From NCBI GenBank assembly GCA_037783545.1, contig JBBELK010000491.1, positions 1 through 64,000 of the forward strand: DNA of 64,000 nt. The letters run 5' to 3'. The position numbers and the translations under genes are program-made. Numbering within the stretch: position 1 is the first letter of the stretch; each line of letters opens with the position of its first letter. This stretch comes from Henricia sp. BOLD:AAB3569. Taxonomy: Eukaryota > Echinodermata > Asteroidea > Spinulosida > Echinasteridae. The notes under the pieces are model-generated. The model did not search any database and was not told where the DNA came from. It saw only the letters and a program-made list of their open reading frames with translations. Below are positions 44,759 through 59,700 of this stretch, piece after piece.

Positions 44759-47700
44759 ACCCAATAGATGTTATTTCTTGAATTAGACCCTGACTGCTCA
44801 CCCAGACAAAGAAATATTAAAGTTTGAAAATTTCTGATTTTGAGGAAAATTATAAATGTTTTTGGCCAAAATGTCAATTTTTCATAGGATTTGGCTTCGA
44901 GAACTACCGAAATAGGTTCAAAACGGGCTAAACTTTCGTTAGGAGTACTTTCTAAAAACATTTTACAAAAAGTCAATTTTTGTCCATTTTTGAAAAAAAT
45001 CACTGGACTAACCCCTTATGATTTTTGTCATTTTTGGCCAAATATTGTAGGAATCGGATTTTCCTCATGATGTCAGGAAATGTTGCTTAGACCCAATAGA
45101 TGTTATTTCTTGAATTAGACCCTGACTGCTCACCCAGACAAAGAAATATTAAAGTTTGAAAATTTCTGATTTTGAGGAAAATTATAAATGTTTTTGGCCA
45201 AAATGTTAATTTTTCATAAGATTTGGCTTCGAGAACTACCGAAATAGGTTCCAAACGGGCTAAACCCTCGTTAGGAGTACTTTCTGAGACATTTTACAAA
45301 AAGTCAATTTTTGGCCATTTTTGACAAAAATCGCTGGACTAACCCCTTATGATTTTTGTCATTTTTGGCCAAAAATTGTACGAATCAGATTTTCCTCATA
45401 ATGTCAGGAAATGTTGCTTAGACCCAATAGATGTTATTTCTTGAATTAGACCCTGACTGCTCACCCAGACAAAGAAATATTAAAGTTTGAAAATTTCTGA
45501 TTTTGAGGAAAATTATAAATGTTTTTGGCCAAAATGTCAATTTTTCATAGGATTTGGCTTCGAGAACTACCGAAATAGGTTCCAAACGGGCTAAACCCTC
45601 CTTAGGAGTACTTTCTGAGACATTTTACAAAAAGTCAATTTTTGGCCATTTTTGCAAAAAATCACTGGACTAACCCCTTATGATTTTTGTCATTTTTGGC
45701 CAAAAATTGTACGAATCAGATTTTCCTCATAATGTCAGGAAATGTTGCTTAGACCCAATAGATGTTATTTCTTGAATTAAACCCTGACTGCTCACCCAGA
45801 CAAAGAAATATTAAAGTTTGAAAATTTCTGATTTTGAGGAAAATTATAAATGTTTTTGGCCAAAATGTCAATTTTTCATACGATTTGGCTTCGAGAACTT
45901 CCGAAATAGGATCAAAACGGGCTAAACTTTCGTCAGGAGTACTTTCTGAGACATTTTACAAAAAGTCAATTTTTGGCCATTTTTGACAAAAATCGCTGGA
46001 CTAACCCCTTATGATTTTTGTCATTTTTGGCCAAAAATTGTACGAATCAGATTTTCCTCATAATGTCAGGAAATGTTGCTTAGACCCAATAGATGTTATT
46101 TCTTGAATTAGACCCTGACTGCTCACCCAGACAAAGAAATATTAAAGTTTGAAAATTTCTGATTTTGAGGAAAATTATAAATGTTTTTGGCCAAAATGTC
46201 AATTTTTCATAGGATTTGGCTTCGAGAACTACCGAAATAGGTTCCAAACGGGCTAAACCCTCCTTAGGAGTACTTTCTGAGACATTTTACAAAAAGTCAA
46301 TTTTTGGCCATTTTTGCAAAAAATCACTGGACTAACCCCTTATGATTTTTGTCATTTTTGGCCAAAAATTGTACGAATCAGATTTTCCTCATAACGTCAG
46401 GAAATGTTGCTTAGACCCAATAGATGTTATTTCTTGAATTAGACCCTGACTGCTCACCCAGACAAAGAAATATTAAAGTTTGAAAATTTCTGATTTTGAG
46501 GAAAATTATAAATGTTTTTGGCCAAAATGTCAATTTTTCATAGGATTTGGCTTCGAGAACTACCGAAATAGGTTCCAAAAGGGCTAAACCCTCGTTATGA
46601 GTACTTTCTGAAACATTTTACAAAAAGTAAATTTTTGTCTATTTTTGCAAAAAATCACTGGACTAACCCCTTATGATTTTTGTCATTTTTGGCCAAAAAT
46701 TGTACGAATCAGATTTTCCTCATCATGTCAGGAAATGTTGCTTAGACCCAATAGATGTTATTTCTTGAATTAGACCCTGACTGCTCACCCAGACAAAGAA
46801 ATATTAAAGTTTGAAAATTTCTGATTTTGAGGAAAATTATAAATGTTTTTGGCCAAAATGTCAATTTTTCATAGGATTTGGCTTCGAGAACTACCGAAAT
46901 AGGTTCAAAACGGGCTAAACTTTCGTTAGGAGTACTTTCTGAGACATTTTACAAAAAGTCAATTTTTGGCCATTTTTGACAAAAATCGCTGGACTAACCC
47001 CTTATGAATTTTGTCATTTTTGGCCAAAAATTGTACGAATCAGATTTTCCTCATGATGTCAGGAAATGTTGCTTAGACCCAATAGATGTTATTTCTTGAA
47101 TTAGACCCTGACTGCTCACCCAGACAAAGAAATATTAAAGTTTGAAAATTTCTGATTTTGAGGAAAATTATAAATGTTTTTGGCCAAAATGTCAATTTTT
47201 CATAGGATTTGGCTTCGAGAACTACCGAAATAGGTTCCAAACGGGCTAAACCCTCGTTATGAGTACTTTCTGAAACATTTTACAAAAAGTAAATTTTTGT
47301 CTATTTTTGCAAAAAATCACTGGACTAACCCCTTATGATTTTTGTCATTTTTGGCCAAAAATTGTACGAATCAGATTTTCCTCATCATGTCAGGAAATGT
47401 TGCTTAGACCCAATAGATGTTATTTCTTGAATTAGACCCTGACTGCTCACCCAGACAAAGAAATATTAAAGTTGGAAAATTTCTGATTTTGAGGAAAATT
47501 ATAAATGTTTTTGGCCAAAATGTCAATTTTTCATAGGATTTGGCTTCGAGAACTACCGAAATAGGTTCCAAACGGGCTAAACCCTCGTTAGGAGTACTTT
47601 CTGAGACATTTTACAAAAAGTCAATTTTTTGCCATTTTTGCAAAAAATCACTGGACTAACCCCTTATGATTTTTGTCATTTTTGGCCAAAAATTGTACGA

Positions 47701-50700
47701 ATCAGATTTTCCTCATAATGTCAGGAAATGTTGCTTAGACCCAATAGATGTTATTTCTTGAATTAGACCCTGACTGCTCACCCAGACAAAGAAATATTAA
47801 AGTTTGAAAATTTCTGATTTTGAGGAAAATTATAAATGTTTTTGGCCAAAATGTCAATTTTTCATAGGATTTGGCTTCGAGAACTACCGAAATAGGTTCC
47901 AAACGGGCTAAACCCTCGTTATGAGTACTTTCTGAAACATTTTACAAAAAGTAAATTTTTGTCTATTTTTGCAAAAAATCACTGGACTAACCCCTTATGA
48001 TTTTTGTCATTTTTGGCCAAAAATTGTACGAATCAGATTTTCCTCATCATGTCAGGAAATGTTGCTTAGACCCAATAGATGTTATTTCTTGAATTAGACC
48101 CTGACTGCTCACCCAGACAAAGAAATATTAAAGTTTGAAAATTTCTGATTTTGAGGAAAATTATAAATGTTTTTGGCCAAAATGTCAATTTTTCATAGGA
48201 TTTGGCTTCGAGAACTACCGAAATAGGTTCAAAACGGGCTAAACTTTCGTTAGGAGTACTTTCTGAGACATTTTACAAAAAGTCAATTTTTGGCCATTTT
48301 TGACAAAAATCGCTGGACTAACCCCTTATGATTTTTGTCATTTTTGGCCAAAAATTGTACGAATCAGATTTTCCTCATGATGTCAGGAAATGTTGCTTAG
48401 ACCCAATAGATGTTATTTCTTGAATTAAACCCTGACTGCTCACCCAGACAAAGAAATATTAAAGCTTGAAAATTTCTGATTTTGAGGAAAATTATAAATG
48501 TTTTTGGCCAAAATGTCAATTTTTCATAGGATTTGGCTTCGAGAACTACCGAAATAGGTTCCAAACGGGCTAAACCCTCGTTAGGAGTACTTTCTGAGAC
48601 ATTTTACAAAAAGTCAATTTTTGGCCATTTTTGCAAAAAATCACTGGACTAACCCCTTATGATTTTTGTCATTTTTGGCCAAAAATTGTACGAATCAGAT
48701 TTTCCTCATAATGTCAGGAAATGTTGCTTAGACCCAATAGATGTTATTTCTTGAATTAGACCCTGACTGCTCACCCAGACAAAGAAATATTAAAGTTTGA
48801 AAATTTCTGATTTTGAGGAAAATTATAAATGTTTTTGGCCAAAATGTCAATTTTTCATAGGATTTGGCTTCGAGAACTACCGAAATAGGTTCCAAACGGG
48901 CTAAACCCTCGTTATGAGTACTTTCTGAAACATTTTACAAAAAGTAAATTTGTCTATTTTTGCAAAAAATCACTGGACTAACCCCTTATGATTTTTGTCA
49001 TTTTTGGCCAAAAATTGTACGAATCAGATTTTCCTCATCATGTCAGGAAATGTTGCTTAGACCCAATAGATGTTATTTCTTGAATTAGACCCTGACTGCT
49101 CACCCAGACAAAGAAATATTAAAGTTTGAAAATTTCTGATTTTGAGGAAAATTTTAAATGTTTTTGGCCAAAATGTCAATTTTTCATAGGATTTGGCTTC
49201 GAGAACTACCGAAATAGGTTCAAAACGGGCTAAACTTTCGTTAGGAGTACTTTCTGAGACATTTTACAAAAAGTCAATTTTTGGCCATTTTTGACAAAAA
49301 TCGCTGGACTAACCCCTTATGATTTTTGTCATTTTTGGCCAAAAATTGTACGAATCAGATTTTCCTCATGATGTCAGGAAATGTTGCTTAGACCCAATAG
49401 ATGTTATTTCTTGAATTAAACCCTGACTGCTCACCCAGACAAAGAAATATTAAAGCTTGAAAATTTCTGATTTTGAGGAAAATTATAAATGTTTTTGGCC
49501 AAAATGTCAATTTTTCATAGGATTTGGCTTCGAGAACTACCGAAATAGGTTCCAAACGGGCTAAACCCTCGTTAGGAGTACTTTCTGAGACATTTTACAA
49601 AAAGTCAATTTTTGGCCATTTTTGCAAAAAATCACTGGACTAACCCCTTATGATTTTTGTCATTTTTGGCCAAAAATTGTACGAATCAGATTTTCCTCAT
49701 AACGTCAGGAAATGTTGCTTAGACCCAATAGATGTTATTTCTTGAATTAGACCCTGACTGCTCACCCAGACAAAGAAATATTAAAGTTTGAAAATTTCTG
49801 ATTTTGAGGAAAATTATAAATGTTTTTGGCCAAAATGTCAATTTTTCATAGGATTTGGCTTCGAGAACTACCGGAAATAGGTTCAAAACGGGCTAAACTT
49901 TCGTTAGGAGTACTTTCTGAGACATTTCACAAAAAGTCAATTTTTGGCCATTTTTGACAAAAATCGCTGGACTAACCCCTTATGATTTTTGTCATTTTTG
50001 GCCAAAAATTGTACGAATCAGATTTTCCTCATAATGTCAGGAAATGTTGCTTAGACCCAATAGATGTTATTTCTTGAATTAAACCCTGACTGCTCACCCA
50101 GACAAAGAAATATTAAAGTTTGAAAATTTCTGATTTTGAGGAAAATTATAAATGTTTTTGGCCAAAATGTCAATTTTTCATAGGATTTGGCTTCGAGAAC
50201 TACCGAAATAGGTTCCAAACGGGCTAAACTTTCGTTAGGAGTACTTTCTGAGACATTTTACAAAAAGTCAATTTTTGGCCATTTTTGCAAAAAATCACTG
50301 GACTAACCCCTTATGATTTTTGTCATTTTGGCCAAAATGTCAATTTTTCATAGGATTTGGCTTCGAGAACTACCGAAATAGGATCAAAACGGGCTAAACT
50401 TTCGTTAGGAGTACTTTCTGAGACATTTTACAAAAAGTCAATTTTTGGCCATTTTTGACAAAAATCGCTGGACTAACCCCTTATGATTTTTGTCATTTTT
50501 GGCCAAAAATTGTACGAATCAGATTTTCCTCATAATGTCAGGAAATGTTGCTTAGACCCAATAGATGTTATTTCTTGAATTAGACCCTGACTGCTCACCC
50601 AGACAAAGAAATATTAAAGTTTGAAAATTTCTGATTTTGAGGAAAATTATAAATGTTTTTGGCCAAAATGTCAATTTTTCATAGGATTTGGCTTCGAGAA

Positions 50701-53700
50701 CTACCGAAATAGGTTCCAAACGGGCTAAACCCTCGTTAGGAGTACTTTCTGAGACATTTTACAAAAAGTCAATTTTTGGCCATTTTTGCAAAAAATCACT
50801 GGACTAACCCCTTATGATTTTTGTCATTTTTGGCCAAAAATTGTACGAATCAGATTTTCCTCATAATGTCAGGAAATGTTGCTTAGACCCAATAGATGTT
50901 ATTTCTTGAATTAGACCCTGACTGCTCACCCAGACAAAGAAATATTAAAGTTTGAAAATTTCTGATTTTGAGGAAAATTATAAATGTTTTTGGCCAAAAT
51001 GTCAATTTTTCATAGGATTTGGCTTCGAGAACTACCGAAATAGGTTCCAAACGGGCTAAACCCTCGTTATGAGTACTTTCTGAAACATTTTACAAAAAGT
51101 AAATTTTTGTCTATTTTTGCAAAAAATCACTGGACTAACCCCTTATGATTTTTGTCATTTTTGGCCAAAAATTGTACGAATCAGATTTTCCTCATCATGT
51201 CAGGAAATGTTGCTTAGACCCAATAGATGTTATTTCTTGAATTAGACCCTGACTGCTCACCCAGACAAAGAAATATTAAAGTTTGAAAATTTCTGATTTT
51301 GAGGAAAATTATAAATGTTTTTGGCCAAAATGTCAATTTTTCATAGGATTTGGCTTCGAGAACTACCGAAATAGGTTCAAAACGGGCTAAACTTTCGTTA
51401 GGAGTACTTTCTGAGACATTTTACAAAAAGTCAATTTTTGGCCATTTTTGACAAAAATCGCTGGACTAACCCCTTATGATTTTTGTCATTTTTGGCCAAA
51501 AATTGTACGAATCAGATTTTCCTCATGATGTCAGGAAATGTTGCTTAGACCCAATAGATGTTATTTCTTGAATTAAACCCTGACTGCTCACCCAGACAAA
51601 GAAATATTAAAGCTTGAAAATTTCTGATTTTGAGGAAAATTATAAATGTTTTTGGCCAAAATGTCAATTTTTCATAGGATTTGGCTTCGAGAACTACCGA
51701 AATAGGTTCCAAACGGGCTAAACCCTCGTTAGGAGTACTTTCTGAGACATTTTACAAAAAGTCAATTTTTGGCCATTTTTGCAAAAAATCACTGGACTAA
51801 CCCCTTATGATTTTTGTCATTTTTGGCCAAAAATTGTACGAATCAGATTTTCCTCATAATGTCAGGAAATGTTGCTTAGACCCAATAGATGTTATTTCTT
51901 GAATTAGACCCTGACTGCTCACCCAGACAAAGAAATATTAAAGTTTGAAAATTTCTGATTTTGAGGAAAATTATAAATGTTTTTGGCCAAAATGTCAATT
52001 TTTCATAGGATTTGGCTTCGAGAACTACCGAAATAGGTTCCAAACGGGCTAAACCCTCGTTATGAGTACTTTCTGAAACATTTTACAAAAAGTAAATTTT
52101 TGTCTATTTTTGCAAAAAATCACTGGACTAACCCCTTATGATTTTTGTCATTTTTGGCCAAAAATTGTACGAATCAGATTTTCCTCATCATGTCAGGAAA
52201 TGTTGCTTAGACCCAATAGATGTTATTTCTTGAATTAGACCCTGACTGCTCACCCAGACAAAGAAATATTAAAGTTTGAAAATTTCTGATTTTGAGGAAA
52301 ATTTTAAATGTTTTTGGCCAAAATGTCAATTTTTCATAGGATTTGGCTTCGAGAACTACCGAAATAGGTTCAAAACGGGCTAAACTTTCGTTAGGAGTAC
52401 TTTCTGAGACATTTTACAAAAAGTCAATTTTTGGCCATTTTTGACAAAAATCGCTGGACTAACCCCTTATGATTTTTGTCATTTTTGGCCAAAAATTGTA
52501 CGAATCAGATTTTCCTCATGATGTCAGGAAATGTTGCTTAGACCCAATAGATGTTATTTCTTGAATTAAACCCTGACTGCTCACCCAGACAAAGAAATAT
52601 TAAAGCTTGAAAATTTCTGATTTTGAGGAAAATTATAAATGTTTTTGGCCAAAATGTCAATTTTTCATAGGATTTGGCTTAGAGAACTACCGAAATAGGT
52701 TCCAAACGGGCTAAACCCTCGTTAGGAGTACTTTCTGAGACATTTTACAAAAAGTCAATTTTTGGCCATTTTTGCAAAAAATCACTGGACTAACCCCTTA
52801 TGATTTTTGTCATTTTTGGCCAAAAATTGTACGAATCAGATTTTCCTCATAACGTCAGGAAATGTTGCTTAGACCCAATAGATGTTATTTCTTGAATTAG
52901 ACCCTGACTGCTCACCCAGACAAAGAAATATTAAAGTTTGAAAATTTCTGATTTTGAGGAAAATTATAAATGTTTTTGGCCAAAATGTCAATTTTTCATA
53001 GGATTTGGCTTCGAGAACTACCGAAATAGGTTCAAAACGGGCTAAACTTTCGTTAGGAGTACTTTCTGAGACATTTCACAAAAAGTCAATTTTTGGCCAT
53101 TTTTGACAAAAATCGCTGGACTAACCCCTTATGATTTTTGTCATTTTTGGCCAAAAATTGTACGAATCAGATTTTCCTCATAATGTCAGGAAATGTTGCT
53201 TAGACCCAATAGATGTTATTTCTTGAATTAAACCCTGACTGCTCACCCAGACAAAGAAATATTAAAGCTTGAAAATTTCTGATTTTGAGAAAAATTATAA
53301 ATGTTTTTGGCCAAAATGTCAATTTTTCATAGGATTTGGCTTCGAGAACTACCGAAATAGGTTCCAAACGGGCTAAACCCTCGTTAGGAGTACTTTCTGA
53401 GACATTTTACAAAAAGTCAATTTTTGGCCATTTTTGCAAAAAATCACTGGACTAACCCCTTATGATTTTTGTCATTTTTGGCCAAAAATTGTACGAATCA
53501 GATTTTCCTCATAATGTCAGGAAATGTTGCTTAGACCCAATAGATGTTATTTCTTGAATTAGACCCTGACTGCTCACCCAGACAAAGAAATATTAAAGTT
53601 GGAAAATTTCTGATTTTGAGGAAAATTATAAATGTTTTTGGCCAAAATGTCAATTTTTCATAGGATTTGGCTTCGAGAACTACCGAAATAGGTTCCAAAC

Positions 53701-56700
53701 GGGCTAAACCCTCGTTATGAGTACTTTCTGAAACATTTTACAAAAAGTAAATTTTTGTCTATTTTTGCAAAAAATCACTGGACTAACCCCTTATGATTTT
53801 TGTCATTTTTGGCCAAAAATTGTACGAATCAGATTTTCCTCATCATGTCAGGAAATGTTGCTTAGACCCAATAGATGTTATTTCTTGAATTAGACCCTGA
53901 CTGCTCACCCAGACAAAGAAATATTAAAGTTTGAAATTTCTGATTTTGAGGAAAATTTTAAATGTTTTTGGCCAAAATGTCAATTTTTCATAGGATTTGG
54001 CTTCGAGAACTACCGAAATAGGTTCAAAACGGGCTAAACTTTCGTTAGGAGTACTTTCTGAGACATTTTACAAAAAGTCAATTTTTGGCCATTTTTGACA
54101 AAAATCGCTGGACTAACCCCTTATGATTTTTGTCATTTTTGGCCAAAAATTGTACGAATCAGATTTTCCTCATGATGTCAGGAAATGTTGCTTAGACCCA
54201 ATAGATGTTATTTCTTGAATTAAACCCTGACTGCTCACCCAGACAAAGAAATATTAAAGCTTGAAAATTTCTGATTTTGAGGAAAATTATAAATGTTTTT
54301 GGCCAAAATGTCAATTTTTCATAGGATTTGGCTTCGAGAACTACCGAAATAGGTTCCAAACGGGCTAAACCCTCGTTAGGAGTACTTTCTGAGACATTTT
54401 ACAAAAAGTCAATTTTTGGCCATTTTTGCAAAAAATCACTGGACTAACCCCTTATGATTTTTGTCATTTTTGGCCAAAAATTGTACGAATCAGATTTTCC
54501 TCATAATGTCAGGAAATGTTGCTTAGACCCAATAGATGTTATTTCTTGAATTAGACCCTGACTGCTCACCCAGACAAAGAAATATTAAAGTTTGAAAATT
54601 TCTGATTTTGAGGAAAATTATAAATGTTTTTGGCCAAAATGTCAATTTTTCATAGGATTTGGCTTCGAGAACTACCGAAATAGGTTCCAAACGGGCTAAA
54701 CCCTCGTTATGAGTACTTTCTGAAACATTTTACAAAAGTAAATTTTTGTCTATTTTTGCAAAAAATCACTGGACTAACCCCTTATGATTTTTGTCATTTT
54801 TGGCCAAAAATTGTACGAATCAGATTTTCCTCATCATGTCAGGAAATGTTGCTTAGACCCAATAGATGTTATTTCTTGAATTAGACCCTGACTGCTCACC
54901 CAGACAAAGAAATATTAAAGTTTGAAAATTTCTGATTTTGAGGAAAATTTTAAATGTTTTTGGCCAAAATGTCAATTTTTCATAGGATTTGGCTTCGAGA
55001 ACTACCGAAATAGGTTCAAAACGGGCTAAACTTTCGTTAGGAGTACTTTCTGAGACATTTTACAAAAAGTCAATTTTTGGCCATTTTTGACAAAAATCGC
55101 TGGACTAACCCCTTATGATTTTTGTCATTTTTGGCCAAAAATTGTACGAATCAGATTTTCCTCATGATGTCAGGAAATGTTGCTTAGACCCAATAGATGT
55201 TATTTCTTGAATTAAACCCTGACTGCTCACCCAGACAAAGAAATATTAAAGCTTGAAAATTTCTGATTTTGAGGAAAATTATAAATGTTTTTGGCCAAAA
55301 TGTCAATTTTTCATAGGATTTGGCTTCGAGAACTACCGAAATAGGTTCCAAACGGGCTAAACCCTCGTTAGGAGTACTTTCTGAGACATTTTACAAAAAG
55401 TCAATTTTTGGCCATTTTTGCAAAAAATCACTGGACTAACCCCTTATGATTTTTGTCATTTTTGGCCAAAAATTGTACGAATCAGATTTTCCTCATAACG
55501 TCAGGAAATGTTGCTTAGACCCAATAGATGTTATTTCTTGAATTAGACCCTGACTGCTCACCCAGACAAAGAAATATTAAAGTTTGAAAATTTCTGATTT
55601 TGAGGAAAATTATAAATGTTTTTGGCCAAAATGTCAATTTTTCATAGGATTTGGCTTCGAGAACTACCGAAATAGGTTCAAAACGGGCTAAACTTTCGTT
55701 AGGAGTACTTTCTGAGACATTTCACAAAAAGTCAATTTTTGGCCATTTTTGACAAAAATCGCTGGACTAACCCCTTATGATTTTTGTCATTTTTGGCCAA
55801 AAATTGTACGAATCAGATTTTCCTCATAATGTCAGGAAATGTTGCTTAGACCCAATAGATGTTATTTCTTGAATTAAACCCTGACTGCTCACCCAGACAA
55901 AGAAATATTAAAGTTTGAAAATTTCTGATTTTGAGGAAAATTATAAATGTTTTTGGCCAAAATGTCAATTTTTCATAGGATTTGGCTTCGAGAACTACCG
56001 AAATAGGTTCCAAACGGGCTAAACTTTCGTTAGGAGTACTTTCTGAGACATTTTACAAAAAGTCAATTTTTGGCCATTTTTGCAAAAAATCACTGGACTA
56101 ACCCCTTATGATTTTTGTCATTTTTGGCCAAAATGTCAATTTTTCATAGGATTTGGCTTCGAGAACTACCGAAATAGGATCAAAACGGGCTAAACTTTCG
56201 TTAGGAGTACTTTCTGAGACATTTTACAAAAAGTCAATTTTTGGCCATTTTTGACAAAAATCGCTGGACTAACCCCTTATGATTTTTGTCATTTTTGGCC
56301 AAAAATTGTACGAATCAGATTTTCCTCATAATGTCAGGAAATGTTGCTTAGACCCAATAGATGTTATTTCTTGAATTAGACCCTGACTGCTCACCCAGAC
56401 AAAGAAATATTAAAGTTTGAAAATTTCTGATTTTGAGGAAAATTATAAATGTTTTTGGCCAAAATGTCAATTTTTCATAGGATTTGGCTTCGAGAACTAC
56501 CGAAATAGGTTCCAAACGGGCTAAACCCTCGTTAGGAGTACTTTCTGAGACATTTTACAAAAAGTCAATTTTTGGCCATTTTTGCAAAAAATCACTGGAC
56601 TAACCCCTTATGATTTTTGTCATTTTTGGCCAAAAATTGTACGAATCAGATTTTCCTCATAATGTCAGGAAATGTTGCTTAGACCCAATAGATGTTATTT

Positions 56701-59700
56701 CTTGAATTAGACCCTGACTGCTCACCCAGACAAAGAAATATTAAAGTTTGAAAATTTCTGATTTTGAGGAAAATTATAAATGTTTTTGGCCAAAATGTCA
56801 ATTTTTCATAGGATTTGGCTTCGAGAACTACCGAAATAGGTTCCAAACGGGCTAAACCCTCGTTATGAGTACTTTCTGAAACATTTTACAAAAAGTAAAT
56901 TTTTGTCTATTTTTGCAAAAAATCACTGGACTAACCCCTTATGATTTTTGTCATTTTTGGCCAAAAATTGTACGAATCAGATTTTCCTCATCATGTCAGG
57001 AAATGTTGCTTAGACCCAATAGATGTTATTTCTTGAATTAGACCCTGACTGCTCACCCAGACAAAGAAATATTAAAGTTTGAAAATTTCTGATTTTGAGG
57101 AAAATTATAAATGTTTTTGGCCAAAATGTCAATTTTTCATAGGATTTGGCTTCGAGAACTACCGAAATAGGTTCAAAACGGGCTAAACTTTCGTTAGGAG
57201 TACTTTCTGAGACATTTTACAAAAAGTCAATTTTTGGCCATTTTTGACAAAAATCGCTGGACTAACCCCTTATGATTTTTGTCATTTTTGGCCAAAAATT
57301 GTACGAATCAGATTTTCCTCATGATGTCAGGAAATGTTGCTTAGACCCAATAGATGTTATTTCTTGAATTAAACCCTGACTGCTCACCCAGACAAAGAAA
57401 TATTAAAGCTTGAAAATTTCTGATTTTGAGGAAAATTATAAATGTTTTTGGCCAAAATGTCAATTTTTCATAGGATTTGGCTTCGAGAACTACCGAAATA
57501 GGTTCCAAACGGGCTAAACCCTCGTTAGGAGTACTTTCTGAGACATTTTACAAAAAGTCAATTTTTGGCCATTTTTGCAAAAAATCACTGGACTAACCCC
57601 TTATGATTTTTGTCATTTTTGGCCAAAAATTGTACGAATCAGATTTTCCTCATAATGTCAGGAAATGTTGCTTAGACCCAATAGATGTTATTTCTTGAAT
57701 TAGACCCTGACTGCTCACCCAGACAAAGAAATATTAAAGTTTGAAAATTTCTGATTTTGAGGAAAATTATAAATGTTTTTGGCCAAAATGTCAATTTTTC
57801 ATAGGATTTGGCTTCGAGAACTACCGAAATAGGTTCCAAACGGGCTAAACCCTCGTTATGAGTACTTTCTGAAACATTTTACAAAAAGTAAATTTTTGTC
57901 TATTTTTGCAAAAAATCACTGGACTAACCCCTTATGATTTTTGTCATTTTTGGCCAAAAATTGTACGAATCAGATTTTCCTCATCATGTCAGGAAATGTT
58001 GCTTAGACCCAATAGATGTTATTTCTTGAATTAGACCCTGACTGCTCACCCAGACAAAGAAATATTAAAGTTTGAAAATTTCTGATTTTGAGGAAAATTT
58101 TAAATGTTTTTGGCCAAAATGTCAATTTTTCATAGGATTTGGCTTCGAGAACTACCGAAATAGGTTCAAAACGGGCTAAACTTTCGTTAGGAGTACTTTC
58201 TGAGACATTTTACAAAAAGTCAATTTTTGGCCATTTTTGACAAAAATCGCTGGACTAACCCCTTATGATTTTTGTCATTTTTGGCCAAAAATTGTACGAA
58301 TCAGATTTTCCTCATGATGTCAGGAAATGTTGCTTAGACCCAATAGATGTTATTTCTTGAATTAAACCCTGACTGCTCACCCAGACAAAGAAATATTAAA
58401 GCTTGAAAATTTCTGATTTTGAGGAAAATTATAAATGTTTTTGGCCAAAATGTCAATTTTTCATAGGATTTGGCTTCGAGAACTACCGAAATAGGTTCCA
58501 AACGGGCTAAACCCTCGTTAGGAGTACTTTCTGAGACATTTTACAAAAAGTCAATTTTTGGCCATTTTTGCAAAAAATCACTGGACTAACCCCTTATGAT
58601 TTTTGTCATTTTTGGCCAAAAATTGTACGAATCAGATTTTCCTCATAACGTCAGGAAATGTTGCTTAGACCCAATAGATGTTATTTCTTGAATTAGACCC
58701 TGACTGCTCACCCAGACAAAGAAATATTAAAGTTTGAAAATTTCTGATTTTGAGGAAAATTATAAATGTTTTTGGCCAAAATGTCAATTTTTCATAGGAT
58801 TTGGCTTCGAGAACTACCGAAATAGGTTCAAAACGGGCTAAACTTTCGTTAGGAGTACTTTCTGAGACATTTCACAAAAAGTCAATTTTTGGCCATTTTT
58901 GACAAAAATCGCTGGACTAACCCCTTATGATTTTTGTCATTTTTGGCCAAAAATTGTACGAATCAGATTTTCCTCATAATGTCAGGAAATGTTGCTTAGA
59001 CCCAATTGATGTTATTTCTTGAATTAAACCCTGACTGCTCACCCAGACAAAGAAATATTAAAGCTTGAAAATTTCTGATTTTGAGAAAAATTATAAATGT
59101 TTTTGGCCAAAATGTCAATTTTTCATAGGATTTGGCTTCGAGAACTACCGAAATAGGTTCCAAACGGGCTAAACCCTCGTTAGGAGTACTTTCTGAGACA
59201 TTTTACAAAAAGTCAATTTTTGGCCATTTTTGCAAAAAATCACTGGACTAACCCCTTATGATTTTTGTCATTTTTGGCCAAAAATTGTACGAATCAGATT
59301 TTCCTCATAATGTCAGGAAATGTTGCTTAGACCCAATAGATGTTATTTCTTGAATTAGACCCTGACTGCTCACCCAGACAAAGAAATATTAAAGTTGGAA
59401 AATTTCTGATTTTGAGGAAAATTATAAATGTTTTTGGCCAAAATGTCAATTTTTCATAGGATTTGGCTTCGAGAACTACCGAAATAGGTTCCAAACGGGC
59501 TAAACCCTCGTTATGAGTACTTTCTGAAACATTTTACAAAAAGTAAATTTTTGTCTATTTTTGCAAAAAATCACTGGACTAACCCCTTATGATTTTTGTC
59601 ATTTTTGGCCAAAAATTGTACGAATCAGATTTTCCTCATCATGTCAGGAAATGTTGCTTAGACCCAATAGATGTTATTTCTTGAATTAGACCCTGACTGC

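Noticed and set aside
44671-45003. 110-codon minus-strand ORF, and the plus ORF 63781-63984
   Set aside because: Both lie in satellite monomers; other copies of the same monomer are closed in these frames.
45200-45260. Internal Pol III promoter in the satellite monomer (TGGCTTCGAGA then GGTTCCAAACG)
   Set aside because: Only a partial match to A- and B-box consensus; chance is not excluded and no terminator logic supports it.
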